A DNA stretch of 64,000 bases from Actinomycetota bacterium. Its GTDB lineage: Bacteria > Actinomycetota > Acidimicrobiia > Acidimicrobiales > Poriferisodalaceae. Location of the stretch: contig JABABU010000001.1 in assembly GCA_014238065.1 (NCBI GenBank), positions 22,026-86,025 on the forward strand, read 5' to 3'. The notes beneath the pieces are model-generated. The model did no database searches and had not been told where the DNA came from. It saw only the letters and a list, made by a program, of their open reading frames with translations. This document shows, piece by piece, positions 54,148-62,518 of this stretch (within the stretch, counting starts at the first letter, position 1; the number at the start of each line of letters is the position of its first letter). The position numbers and the translations under genes are program-made.

Positions 54148-54612
54148 ATGGTCGCCATGACAACAAGGATCTCAGGCATCGACGACCTCGAAAACCGCGT
54201 CGGAACCCACCTCGGGTACAGCGAGTGGCACGCCATCAGTCAGGATCAGATCCAGCTCTTCGCTGACGCGACAGGTGATCAGCAGTGGATCCACACCGAC
54301 CCTGAGCGCGCCGCAGCGGGACCATTCGGCTACGCCATCGCGCACGGCTACCTCACCTTGAGCCTCGCCCCCGCTCTCCTCGCGGAAGCGATGGTGGTCG
54401 AGAACGTGGCGATGGGCGTCAACTACGGCTGCAACAAAGTGCGCTTCACCTCGCCGGTTCCTGTTGGCTCGCGCGTGAGGCTCGGGGTGGAACTCGAAGA
54501 CGTGCAGCGTTTCGATGGCGGAGCTCAATACGTCTCCAAGCTCACCTTCGAGATCCATGGCAGCGAGCGCCCTGCGTGTGTGGCTGAGGTCATCTACCGC
54601 GTGTACGCGTGA
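54148..54612 (+). CDS. MaoC-like dehydratase
   Basis: 154 residues. A hot-dog hydratase with the active-site motif FADATGDQQWIHTDPERA and GPFGYAIAHGYLTLSLAP, the Asp/His dyad of R-hydratases. It should hydrate or dehydrate an enoyl-CoA/ACP. ATG 54148 or 54157 starts it. Its stop overlaps the menG start by 4 nt. Confidence 0.85.
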   Translation: MVAMTTRISGIDDLENRVGTHLGYSEWHAISQDQIQLFADATGDQQWIHTDPERAAAGPFGYAIAHGYLTLSLAPALLAEAMVVENVAMGVNYGCNKVRFTSPVPVGSRVRLGVELEDVQRFDGGAQYVSKLTFEIHGSERPACVAEVIYRVYA

Positions 54613-55355
54613 CCGAACCCACCGAAGCCGGCGATTCCGAAGACGAGCCGGCGGCGCTCTCCCCAGCTGAGGGAAGCGACCTACTCGAAGGCGACGACAA
54701 GGCCCGGTCGGTGCAATCGATGTTCGACCGCATCGCACCGAGGTACGACCTGGTCAACAGGATCATGACCTTCCGCCTCGACCTACGTTGGCGTCGCAGA
54801 GCTGTTCGCGAGCTCAAGTTGCCCAAGGACTCGACCGTTCTCGATCTTGCCTGCGGCACCGGCGACCTGTGCGTCAACCTCTTCCAGGCCGGACTTGCCC
54901 CTATCGGTATCGACTTTTCCGCAGGAATGCTCGCATCAGGACGATCAGGTGCTCCCCTGACTCAAGCTGACGTTCTCCGCCTACCAGTTCCCGATGGTCG
55001 TGTGGACGGCGTGACCTGTGGATTCGCGCTCAGAAACTTCACCGATCTCCACGCCTTCTTCATCGAACTCGGGCGCGTGACTCGTCCTGGCGGATCCATC
55101 GCATTGGTCGACGCCGCAGAGCCGGAAAACCGGCTGCTGCGCCTCGGGCACGCGATCTACTTCCAGAGGATCGTCCCCAAGATCGGCGGACTGCTGTCGG
55201 ACAAGAACGCTTACGGCTATCTTCCGAAATCGCTTGCCTATCTCCCTGCACCCGAAGAGATGATCGCGTCGCTGAACGCGGCCGGCTTCACCGACGCACG
55301 TCGCGAGCTCTTGTTCGCAGGAGCGGCTCAACTCATCACGGGCACGAGATCCTGA
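54609..55355 (+). CDS. menG: Demethylmenaquinone methyltransferase
   Basis: 248 residues. The UbiE/MenG family: MFDRIAPRYDLVNRIMTFRLD, motif I LDLACGTGDLCVNLFQAG, VTCGFALRNFTDLHAFF, and YGYLPKSLAYLPAPEEM. It methylates demethylmenaquinone in the last step of menaquinone synthesis. An acidic N-terminal extension of about 30 residues is unusual. menA lies 1 kb on, in the reverse direction. Confidence 0.93.
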   Translation: MTEPTEAGDSEDEPAALSPAEGSDLLEGDDKARSVQSMFDRIAPRYDLVNRIMTFRLDLRWRRRAVRELKLPKDSTVLDLACGTGDLCVNLFQAGLAPIGIDFSAGMLASGRSGAPLTQADVLRLPVPDGRVDGVTCGFALRNFTDLHAFFIELGRVTRPGGSIALVDAAEPENRLLRLGHAIYFQRIVPKIGGLLSDKNAYGYLPKSLAYLPAPEEMIASLNAAGFTDARRELLFAGAAQLITGTRS

Positions 55356-55358
55356 TGG

Positions 55359-56351
55359 TCACGGCATCCGCCTGAACCGCCACCACACATAGGCACCAAG
55401 TCCGGCGATCAGCGGCAGCCAGTAGCTCACGAGCCGGTATGCAAGCGTGGCCAGAACAGCACGACCAGGGCTGACTCCCGATGCGGTCAGTGTCGCAGTG
55501 AGGCCTGCCTCGACGAAACCAAGTCCCCCTGGCGTGACGGGAACCATGCTCAAGACGGCTCCTGCAACGTATGCGAGCAGGACCAGGGAGATTCTGCTGT
55601 CATCGCCAACGGCCACGAGAGCGGCGAGCAACGCGTAGAAGTCGAACAACCACTTCGCCACTGATGCACCGGCCGCGAGCGGCCACCGTCGACCGATGGC
55701 GCTGATGACATCGTCGCGCTCGCGCACCAAGCGGGTCGGCCAGGTTTCCCGGTCGCCCTTTGTCGGCCTGACCATCTCGATGAGGTTGCCAAGTTTGACC
55801 AGCAGGCGCGACGAGCGAGCCAACACCATGGCCAGCACGCCAAGAGCGAGAAAGAGCCCGGCTCCGATCCACGCGGCCTGGATGATGCCGTCGGGGACCG
55901 GCATTCCCGCCACGATCGCAGGGATGCTCAACACGGGAAGAACGAACAGCGACGCGGTAGTGATCAGCGACAGCGCCGTGAGCGATGTCGCGGCTGCTGC
56001 CGGATCGGCGCCACCAGCCGACAACATCCTGAACTGCAGGGCCCCTCCGGCAGCCGCGCCGCCAGGCACGATCCTGCTGAAGGCATTCGAGGCCAGCTGT
56101 GAGGTGACCAGATCGAACCAGCCGGCATCCCTGAACGCGATCCGTTGCAAGTACCAGACCGCAGCGAAGCTCGTGACCTCGGCGGCAAGCATCAGCGCGA
56201 ACCAACCGGGGGCGATGTCGGCCAGCCGCGGCCAAGCCTCGAGCACCTCCACCAGAGAAGGAAACACGACATACAGCGCAATGCCCGCCACGATGAGCAA
56301 CAGCACTCGGCCGGTGACAGCGCGTTGCCGCGTCTCAACTATCCCAACCAC
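55359..56351 (-). CDS. Lysylphosphatidylglycerol synthase TM region-like membrane protein
   Basis: 330 residues with about eight hydrophobic helices. The family pattern shows in FSRIVPGGAAAGGALQFRML, SMVPVTPGGLGFVEAGLTAT and VLATLAYRLVSYWLP. Related flippase-like proteins move lipids or lipid-linked sugars. GTG 56351 is preferred because TAGCGT lies 7 nt upstream; GTG 56360 overlaps that box. It converges on menG with only 3 nt between stops. Confidence 0.82.
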   Translation of the reverse strand: MVGIVETRQRAVTGRVLLLIVAGIALYVVFPSLVEVLEAWPRLADIAPGWFALMLAAEVTSFAAVWYLQRIAFRDAGWFDLVTSQLASNAFSRIVPGGAAAGGALQFRMLSAGGADPAAAATSLTALSLITTASLFVLPVLSIPAIVAGMPVPDGIIQAAWIGAGLFLALGVLAMVLARSSRLLVKLGNLIEMVRPTKGDRETWPTRLVRERDDVISAIGRRWPLAAGASVAKWLFDFYALLAALVAVGDDSRISLVLLAYVAGAVLSMVPVTPGGLGFVEAGLTATLTASGVSPGRAVLATLAYRLVSYWLPLIAGLGAYVWWRFRRMP

Positions 56352-56358
56352 CTGACCC

Positions 56359-56364
56359 ACGCTA
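56359..56364 (-). promoter_or_regulatory. -10 box of the flippase-like gene, leaderless type
   Basis: TAGCGT lies 7 nt before GTG 56351. The start choice depends partly on it. Confidence 0.35.
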
Positions 56365-56373
56365 CGCCAGACC

Positions 56374-57243
56374 TCAGCTGAGAACGAGACCCAAGGTCAG
56401 AAGCGCGCCAACTGCCAACTGCAAGCGCGACGTGGCCCCGAGTACAGCAATGAGCGCCTGACCGGTGGCTCCTGAGCGGACAACACCCGTTGCCTGCACC
56501 GCCAGAGGGAGCGCAATCAACACCAGGAGACACCACGGAGCAGACAAGCCCAGCGAAGCTCCCGTTACGAAAACAGTCAGAAGAGTGACCGAGAACAGGC
56601 GTCTCGTTGCAGAGTCGCCGATCCTCACCGCGACGGTTCGTTTGCCCGATTCGGTATCGAGAGGACGGTCACGCAAGTTGTTCGTGATCAGCAGAGCAAC
56701 CGCAAGCAACCCGACGGGGACCGAAGCGGCGACGGCGAGGCCGGTGAACTCTTCGACCTGGACGTAGGCAGACCCTGCTGTCGCCACCAATCCGAAGAAC
56801 ACGAACACGAAGATCTCACCGAGACCGAAATACCCATACGGACGAGGCCCCCCGGTATACAACCAACCGGCGGCGATGGCCGACACGCCAACTGCGATCA
56901 GCCACCAGCCGGCAATGGCAGCAAGCAACAAACCGGCAACAGCAGCCACTGCGAAGGCGACGATCGCCGCGTTGCGAACAGCGGCAGCAGTAGCCGCTCC
57001 GCTGGCAACGAGGCGCATCGGCCCGACGCGGTCGTCGTCGGTGCCCCTGACGCCGTCGCTGTGATCGTTCGCATAATTCGTGCCGAGCTGCAACGCCAAC
57101 GCCACTACTCCGGCGAGAACAGCGCGGATCCAGGACACGTCGACCGAAGTCGTCGCGACACCTGTTCCCACAGCCACTGGTACCAGCGACGCAGGAAGAG
57201 TTCTCACGCGCGCGCCGGAAACCCACTCACCTACTGACGTCAT
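56374..57243 (-). CDS. menA: 1,4-dihydroxy-2-naphthoate polyprenyltransferase
   Basis: 289 residues. A membrane UbiA-type prenyltransferase: the first Asp-rich motif is in LGTNYANDHSDGVRGTDDDR, and the second is in LLITNNLRDRPLDTESGKRT. About eight to nine helices. ATG 57243 overlaps the SDR stop in ATGA, so it is coupled to it. It attaches the isoprenoid tail in menaquinone synthesis. Confidence 0.93.
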   Translation of the reverse strand: MTSVGEWVSGARVRTLPASLVPVAVGTGVATTSVDVSWIRAVLAGVVALALQLGTNYANDHSDGVRGTDDDRVGPMRLVASGAATAAAVRNAAIVAFAVAAVAGLLLAAIAGWWLIAVGVSAIAAGWLYTGGPRPYGYFGLGEIFVFVFFGLVATAGSAYVQVEEFTGLAVAASVPVGLLAVALLITNNLRDRPLDTESGKRTVAVRIGDSATRRLFSVTLLTVFVTGASLGLSAPWCLLVLIALPLAVQATGVVRSGATGQALIAVLGATSRLQLAVGALLTLGLVLS

Positions 57244-58007
57244 CCTCCACCGCGGGAGAGTGACACCAGACCACCACCATCGAGAACGATGGTCTCGCCC
57301 GTGATCCAACTACCCGTCTCGGCCGCGAGATACATCGCCGCACCCGCGATGTCGGCCGTTTCCCCGAGCCGCCCCAAGGGATAGGCCTTCGCAACCTCGT
57401 CGCCACGATCGCCCTCCCACAGCATTTTGGCAAAGTCGGTCTTGATCAGACCTGGGGCCACTGCATTGACACGTACCTTCGGGCCCATCTCTGCGGCCAA
57501 CTGCCGGGTCATGTTCATCAGGCCGGACTTCGTGAGGTTGTACACGCCGAGCATCTCACTCGTGGCAAGACCGCCCACCGAACTGACGTGGATGACCGAG
57601 CAGCCTCCATCGCCGTCACGCATCGACTTCTGCCATGCCAACTGGGTCCACAAGAGCGGGGCTGTCAGATTGACCTGAAGCGTCTTCTCCCATCTCGGCA
57701 GATCGACGTCGATGATCGGACCCGCGTACGGGTTCGTCGCGGCGTTGTTCACCAGGACATCGACGCGACCGAAGTCGGACACAGCCCTGTCGATCGCAGC
57801 CTCAGCAAAGTCGGCGTCACCGACGTTGCCCGCCATCCAGATACATCCATGGCCGATCTCGGCAGCAGCCGCCTCACACGCATCAGCCTTCCGACTCACA
57901 ATCATCACTTGCGCTCCCGAGTTGGCGTACTCGGTGGCGATGGCGAGACCAATACCTCGCGACCCCCCTGTGACTACAGCGACCTTGTCATCCAGACGTA
58001 GTTCCAT
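57240..58007 (-). CDS. Short-chain dehydrogenase/reductase
   Basis: 255 residues. Nucleotide binding at VTGGSRGIGLAIATEYAN, structural NNAATNPYAG, catalytic Ser/Tyr/Lys in HVSSVGGLATSEMLGVYNLTK split over 20 residues, and PGLIKTDFAKML. The substrate is unknown; the coupling to menA does not define it. ATG 58007 has TAACTT 7 nt upstream. Confidence 0.9.
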   Translation of the reverse strand: MELRLDDKVAVVTGGSRGIGLAIATEYANSGAQVMIVSRKADACEAAAAEIGHGCIWMAGNVGDADFAEAAIDRAVSDFGRVDVLVNNAATNPYAGPIIDVDLPRWEKTLQVNLTAPLLWTQLAWQKSMRDGDGGCSVIHVSSVGGLATSEMLGVYNLTKSGLMNMTRQLAAEMGPKVRVNAVAPGLIKTDFAKMLWEGDRGDEVAKAYPLGRLGETADIAGAAMYLAAETGSWITGETIVLDGGGLVSLSRGGG

Positions 58008-58014
58008 GGCCCGG

Positions 58015-58020
58015 AAGTTA
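58015..58020 (-). promoter_or_regulatory. -10 box of the SDR-menA unit, leaderless type
   Basis: TAACTT lies 7 nt before ATG 58007. Confidence 0.45.
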
Positions 58021-58138
58021 CCCGTTCTGCGAGCGGAAAAAGATATCGACCTTGATTGACAGCATCGCGCTGCCGATGCGTTGTTACATCGGATGCGGTG
58101 TTAACTGAGGCCCGCAACATAGGTGTGTTGGAGAGATC

Positions 58139-58801
58139 ATGAACTCGCAATCCGACCGAACACGGCTCGCCATCATCGGCGGCGCCACGCTCGCACTCAT
58201 AGCGTCAATCATCGGCTTCATGACCGCGGGCGGCGACGAGACGACGGACGCCACCCCCGGCCAGTCGGATTCTGCTGCGGTCACCACCGTGGTAGCCAAT
58301 GCCGAAGGCGGCGATGTCGAACTGCCCGTCACGGGCGGAGCGACTGGCTCGAGCGAGACAACGTCAGAAGGCTCCACCGGGACAACCGAAGCAACCGCCA
58401 CCTCGACCGATGACTCGGCCGCGACAACGGCCTCTTCAATCACCTTCTCGTCCAGCCCCGCGGTCTCCGAAGGCGAGAAACGCGGCTGCGAAGAAGGTCT
58501 GATCCTCGTCGGCAGCAACGGCACAGAGCCCATCTGCCAGGCACCAGGCGCAGGCTGCCCCGACAACTACGGCGTCATCGGTGGAGTCGACGGTGCGCTG
58601 CTCTGCAAGGGTCCCGAAGGCGACGTACTCCGTATCCAGCCCGATGGCACTGTCACCGTCGACAGTTCGATCTCCTTCAACGGCCCCGTCTGCCAGAAGA
58701 GCGATGCAAACGGCAACGTCCTCGAGCTGACCCTCGCGGTGAGCGAAGAAGATTGCCTCGCCCGCGGCGGTCAATATTTCCCCAACGGCCTCGACGGTTA
58801 G
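58139..58801 (+). CDS. Exported Cys-rich protein
   Basis: 220 residues. An N-terminal helix (~10-28, AIIGGATLALIASIIGFM) acts as signal or anchor. A long Thr/Ser/Gly/Ala-rich linker (~32-105) follows, then a compact domain with six Cys (GCEEG, ICQA, GCPDN, LCKG, VCQK, DCLARGG) that could form three disulfides. No family is recognised. ATG 58139 follows GGAGAG. The gap 58802-58906 has no gene. Confidence 0.65.
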   Translation: MNSQSDRTRLAIIGGATLALIASIIGFMTAGGDETTDATPGQSDSAAVTTVVANAEGGDVELPVTGGATGSSETTSEGSTGTTEATATSTDDSAATTASSITFSSSPAVSEGEKRGCEEGLILVGSNGTEPICQAPGAGCPDNYGVIGGVDGALLCKGPEGDVLRIQPDGTVTVDSSISFNGPVCQKSDANGNVLELTLAVSEEDCLARGGQYFPNGLDG

Positions 58802-58906
58802 GTCGACGAACACGCACCTCCAGAGCGAAGGGTGCACGTCCGCCGTCTGCGCGACATGCCGCCCTCTGTGAACCGTTCAGACGCCACGGAGGTTCGTAGC
58901 AACGGA

Positions 58907-59572
58907 TTACCAGTTGCCGCGGTGGACCATGTCGTCCAGGGGACGACGGAGGCGGCTGACCGACCGGCCGGGCTCTGTGTCGTCACCGCCATCGGGATGT
59001 CCTATCGCGAGTGCACCGACGACCTCCAACGAAGCAGGCACGCCGAACTCATCGGCCACTGCCTTCTCGTGATCGAACACGCCGAAGAACAACACCCCGA
59101 GACCAGCGTCGATTGCAGCCAGCTGTAGGCCAAGAGCCGCGAACGACGCGTCAACAAGCCAATAGGGCGTCGACCATGCATCGCGGTCGAAGCCGAGACC
59201 CGTTGACGATTTGTCAGCCTCGCCATACCTGGCGACATAGGCGTCAGCATCTGCGTAGACCACAACGAGCAGCGGCGCTCGGAGAAGGCCCTGCCACCGA
59301 AATCCCGAGCGCTTTGCCCCTGGCAACGTGACACCCCAGTAGCGATCGATTTGTTCTCGGCCGGCAAGAACCAGAAACTCGAATCCCTGGCTCGACCCAG
59401 CCGAAGGAACGTGGCGTGCCGTGTCGAGCAAGCTCTCGACCACTGCCTCATCGATCGGCTCTTCAGAAAACGAACGCGTCATGCGACGCGCTCGCATCAG
59501 CCGCCGAAAGGACCCATACGGCGGCGAATCGGTCAGGGCAGCAGTTTCTCGAGATATTCGGCCATCGCCCAC
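58907..59572 (-). CDS. Nitroreductase family protein
   Basis: 221 residues. FMN-binding fold with RRMTRSFSEEPIDEAVVESL, the phosphate loop TARHVPSAGSSQGFEFLVL, a middle APLLVVVYADADAY and a late GALAIGHPDGGDD. Such enzymes reduce nitro groups, flavins or quinones. ATG 59572 overlaps the upstream gene by 40 nt; ATG 59497 is an alternative that avoids this. Confidence 0.85.
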   Translation of the reverse strand: MGDGRISRETAALTDSPPYGSFRRLMRARRMTRSFSEEPIDEAVVESLLDTARHVPSAGSSQGFEFLVLAGREQIDRYWGVTLPGAKRSGFRWQGLLRAPLLVVVYADADAYVARYGEADKSSTGLGFDRDAWSTPYWLVDASFAALGLQLAAIDAGLGVLFFGVFDHEKAVADEFGVPASLEVVGALAIGHPDGGDDTEPGRSVSRLRRPLDDMVHRGNW

Positions 59573-60204
59573 GAGAACATGATGATCGCATCGCCCTTGC
59601 TCGAGTCCACACCTTCGAACATCGCGGCGACGTCGGCATCCACCTTCGAAGGGTCGAGCGGTTCATGGTCGACGATCACCGCAGGACTGCCTGAGCCCGA
59701 GATCCTGAACTCGCGCTTCGCATACTCGCCCTCCGGGCTGAAACGCTTGAACAACCGTGCCCCCCAGGCCCTGTCCTCGCCAGAAGCACTGTGCCCAGGT
59801 CTCGGGACGAAGTTCGGGAACGTGGCAAACGCCTCCACACCGCCGGATCCTCCTACGCGGGCGCCAACAAGCACGTCTTCGTCGGGGAACGCCAACACTG
59901 CTCGACGCATCTGGTCTCCGACCATGGCCTTGATCGCCGAGTTTCGTTTCGATGTTCGGCGCACTGCTCCGACGCCCATCAGTACCGCAGGTGTTCCGCC
60001 GACACGCTCGAGTGTGCAAGTGCTGAACGCATGAAGGCGGTTGCCATCGCGAACAAGAGTGACGAGCACCCACTTCGAGAGTTCTTCTGCCAGTGCTTCG
60101 ACGGTGTGGACTATCGCGCCCTCATCACCTCCGACGAGCGTCATCTCTTCGAGCTCTTGTTCAGTTACTGCGCTGCAGTCTTTCGTCTCGACATCGATCG
60201 CCAT
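59533..60204 (-). CDS. Conserved hypothetical, possibly acyltransferase-like
   Basis: 223 residues. The middle (WVLVTLVRDGNRLHAFSTCT, then VGGTPAVLMGVGAVRRTSKR) has the strand pattern of an N-acetyltransferase, but no acetyl-CoA loop is convincing. A C-terminal IIMFSWAMAEYLEKLLP is helical. No function is assigned. It begins 49 nt after bpa on the same strand, so it may be co-transcribed. Confidence 0.5.
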   Translation of the reverse strand: MAIDVETKDCSAVTEQELEEMTLVGGDEGAIVHTVEALAEELSKWVLVTLVRDGNRLHAFSTCTLERVGGTPAVLMGVGAVRRTSKRNSAIKAMVGDQMRRAVLAFPDEDVLVGARVGGSGGVEAFATFPNFVPRPGHSASGEDRAWGARLFKRFSPEGEYAKREFRISGSGSPAVIVDHEPLDPSKVDADVAAMFEGVDSSKGDAIIMFSWAMAEYLEKLLP

Positions 60205-60253
60205 TGCTGCGTGGCCCCCAGTCGCTGGCAAACGTTCCAGCCAGACATTCTAG

Positions 60254-60814
60254 TCAGAGGTACACGCCGGGCCCACCAGCGGGGTCTTCTGGCTGCTCTG
60301 ACGGCTGGCCGGCAAGGTGGTGCTGCCGCCCGGCACCGATTGCAGGCTGGCGCATCTGTTCGAGCTGTTGGCGGGCCACGGCCTGCTGAGCGAACACTGC
60401 TGCCTGGATTCCGTGGAAGAGTCCTTCGAGCCATCCGACGAGCTGGGCCTGCGCTATGCGCAGTTCTGCTTCCGAAGGCGTGTCGGCATCGAAGGGATGG
60501 GTGAGCCGCTCGAGTTCTTCCGCGAGATCGTCAGAGAGTGCCGAAGCCAACTCGGACACGGATTCGTCGTAGATGGTCCTGAGGCGTTCGCGGCCGGGTT
60601 CGTCGAGCGGCGACTGCCGAACCTCTTCGAGCAAGGTGCGAATCATCGCGCCGATGCGCATGACCTTCGCCGGCTCTGTCACCGATTCATCGCGCCCCTC
60701 GGGAGCAGCCTGGTCTACGACCACCTCAGCTTCCAGGGCGTCATCTTCACCGGTGGCTTGGCCTGACGGCAAGTGTTCGTTGAGCTGGTCTGGGGGCGAA
60801 GACTGATCAGACAT
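60254..60814 (-). CDS. bpa: Bacterial proteasome activator Bpa
   Basis: 186 residues. The core matches DUF2587/Bpa: EPAKVMRIGAMIRTLLEEVR, ELERLTHPFDADTPSEAELR and AQLVGWLEGLFHGIQAAVF. Bpa forms a dodecameric ring that opens the 20S proteasome without ATP. The C-terminus GPGVYL keeps the hydrophobic-Tyr-x motif that docks into the proteasome. It has TAGCCT 6 nt before ATG 60814. Proteasome genes are not in the window. Confidence 0.92.
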   Translation of the reverse strand: MSDQSSPPDQLNEHLPSGQATGEDDALEAEVVVDQAAPEGRDESVTEPAKVMRIGAMIRTLLEEVRQSPLDEPGRERLRTIYDESVSELASALSDDLAEELERLTHPFDADTPSEAELRIAQAQLVGWLEGLFHGIQAAVFAQQAVARQQLEQMRQPAIGAGRQHHLAGQPSEQPEDPAGGPGVYL

Positions 60815-60820
60815 GGGTGC

Positions 60821-60826
60821 AGGCTA
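60821..60826 (-). promoter_or_regulatory. -10 box of bpa, leaderless type
   Basis: TAGCCT lies 6 nt before the bpa ATG and overlaps the 3' end of the upstream phosphodiesterase gene. Confidence 0.55.
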
Positions 60827-61954
60827 ACTGGTGGCCACCAGTAGCGGAACAAGGACCTCGGCGCTCGTCATCGAACCGTGGCGCCCGATGAGGGTGATGT
60901 TTCCTGTGTCTGCAGGGTCATGGATCGCGACCGGCTCGAACGGCACGATCGCAACATCGCCCAGCCTCTGCCTCGCGTCGCTGGTCACCACGGGACCGAA
61001 CCACCTGTCGTCGACAACCGTGTCGACGTCGACGACCCAGGCAACCTCGCCAAAGGCTTGTCGGGCTGAGTCGAGTAACTCCTTTTCAGCTCCGGGTTTC
61101 GCATGCAACCACCGAAATCGGCCTTCACCGGACAGCGATGCTGTCAGATCGAGCACCGACCGGGGCAGCCGACGTACATCGTCACCGACATGCACCTGTC
61201 CGTGATCTGCGGTCACCAGCAACGCGGCCCCATCCACGAGTTGATTGGCGACTCGCGCCACGAGTGAATCGGCGTGGGAGAGCTCCTCGTCGAAATGCTC
61301 GCCGAGTCCGTGCAAGTGCGACACATGGTCGATCCCGTCGTAGTACGCGTAGACCAGGTCGTCGCCCGCGGAAAGGCGCCGACCGACTTCAGCGGCGATA
61401 CCAGACGGCGTCGACCACGGAGCCCAGACACCGCCTCTCAGGTGGGCTCGCGTGAAACCGGTCGGCGCGAACTCGGACTTGGTGATGACCGATGCCGGGT
61501 GACCGAGGAACGGCTCGTGCGGTTGAAAATCTTCGGGCAGAACAATCGACCGCGCGTCGCCGTCGCTGTCGAGTTGCCATCGGAGAGCGTTGAGCACTGA
61601 TCCATCGGTTCTGATGCGGTACCCCACGACGCCGTGCTCACCGGGAGGGAGACCGGTGGCAATCGACGTCAGTGCCGTTGCCGTTGTGGTCGGACACACG
61701 GTGGTGATGGCCGAACCGGCCATCGAGGCCAAGTGTGGTGCAACGTCGTGGCGCGTGGCCAGCTGATCCCACCCGAGTCCGTCGAGAACGAGTAGCACGA
61801 CCTGACGTGCATCGAATGCCGCGGCGGGGAACCAGGGTGGAGCGCTCGGCATCCCTGCGAGCAGAGTCGGCACGATGTTCGACACGCACGCACCCGAGTA
61901 GTCGGGCAGAACAAGTCCGATGGAGCCGTCTGTGGATTCCGGGCCGAGGTTCAC
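60824..61954 (-). CDS. Alkaline-phosphatase-superfamily phosphodiesterase
   Basis: 376 residues. Type I nucleotide pyrophosphatase/phosphodiesterase fold: metal Asp in VVLLVLDGLGWDQLA, nucleophile Thr in TTVCPTTTATALTSIATG, EHGVVGYRI, DGIDHVSHLHGLGEH and LLVTADHGQVHVGD. Substrates may be nucleotides or phosphonates. GTG 61954 is used; an ATG at about residue 36 is possible. It is divergent from the Rrf2 gene (107 bp). Confidence 0.87.
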   Translation of the reverse strand: MNLGPESTDGSIGLVLPDYSGACVSNIVPTLLAGMPSAPPWFPAAAFDARQVVLLVLDGLGWDQLATRHDVAPHLASMAGSAITTVCPTTTATALTSIATGLPPGEHGVVGYRIRTDGSVLNALRWQLDSDGDARSIVLPEDFQPHEPFLGHPASVITKSEFAPTGFTRAHLRGGVWAPWSTPSGIAAEVGRRLSAGDDLVYAYYDGIDHVSHLHGLGEHFDEELSHADSLVARVANQLVDGAALLVTADHGQVHVGDDVRRLPRSVLDLTASLSGEGRFRWLHAKPGAEKELLDSARQAFGEVAWVVDVDTVVDDRWFGPVVTSDARQRLGDVAIVPFEPVAIHDPADTGNITLIGRHGSMTSAEVLVPLLVATS

Positions 61955-62049
61955 GGCCCAAGTCAACCAGACATCGGTGATCTGGCCAGCCAATGAACAT
62001 GGCCGGCTCTGCGTCTTCGCGACAACCATCGGCCGTCGGCAGCTGTCGC

Positions 62050-62055
62050 TACGAT
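62050..62055 (+). promoter_or_regulatory. -10 box of the Rrf2 gene, leaderless type
   Basis: TACGAT lies 6 nt before GTG 62062, and the same hexamer and spacing are seen at tmk. Confidence 0.55.
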
Positions 62056-62061
62056 GTCGCC

Positions 62062-62511
62062 GTGGCAGTCTCGACTCGGGGTGACTATGCAAGTAGAGCC
62101 CTGCTGTCGCTCGCGCTCCACATGCAAGAGGGCCGCCCAACATCGGTTCGCGACATCGCGGACAGGACCGCTCTCCCGCATCCCTATCTTGAGCAGATCC
62201 TGCTTGCTTTGAAAGGCGCAGGACTGGTCAGGTCAAAGCGTGGCGTCGGTGGCGGATATGTACTCGCTCATGACCCGGCCGACATCACCATCGGCGCGAT
62301 CGTCAGGGCTGTCGATGGGCCAATCAGCCTCGGTGACTTCGGCAAACCACACCAGGACGGCTCGTGCGACCACGAAGGCCAATGCGTCTTGCTTGCCGTC
62401 TGGGGTCAAGCAAGCCGGCAGATGTGCGAGATCCTCGACTCCTACACGCTCGCCGACATCGCCCAGATCACCATGGGCGAGGGCGAATGGCCGGCGGCCG
62501 ACACCGAGTGA
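62062..62511 (+). CDS. Rrf2 family transcriptional regulator
   Basis: 149 residues. A winged helix with STRGDYASRALLSLALH, TSVRDIADRTALPHPYLEQI and VRSKRGVGGGYVLA. Cys at about 102, 108 and 122 (GSCDHEGQC...QMCEIL) occupy the region where IscR/NsrR hold an Fe-S cluster, though the last spacing is longer (13 residues, not 5). It may sense Fe-S status or redox stress. Targets are unknown; the divergent phosphodiesterase is one option. Confidence 0.85.
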   Translation: MAVSTRGDYASRALLSLALHMQEGRPTSVRDIADRTALPHPYLEQILLALKGAGLVRSKRGVGGGYVLAHDPADITIGAIVRAVDGPISLGDFGKPHQDGSCDHEGQCVLLAVWGQASRQMCEILDSYTLADIAQITMGEGEWPAADTE

Positions 62512-62518
62512 CCTGAAA

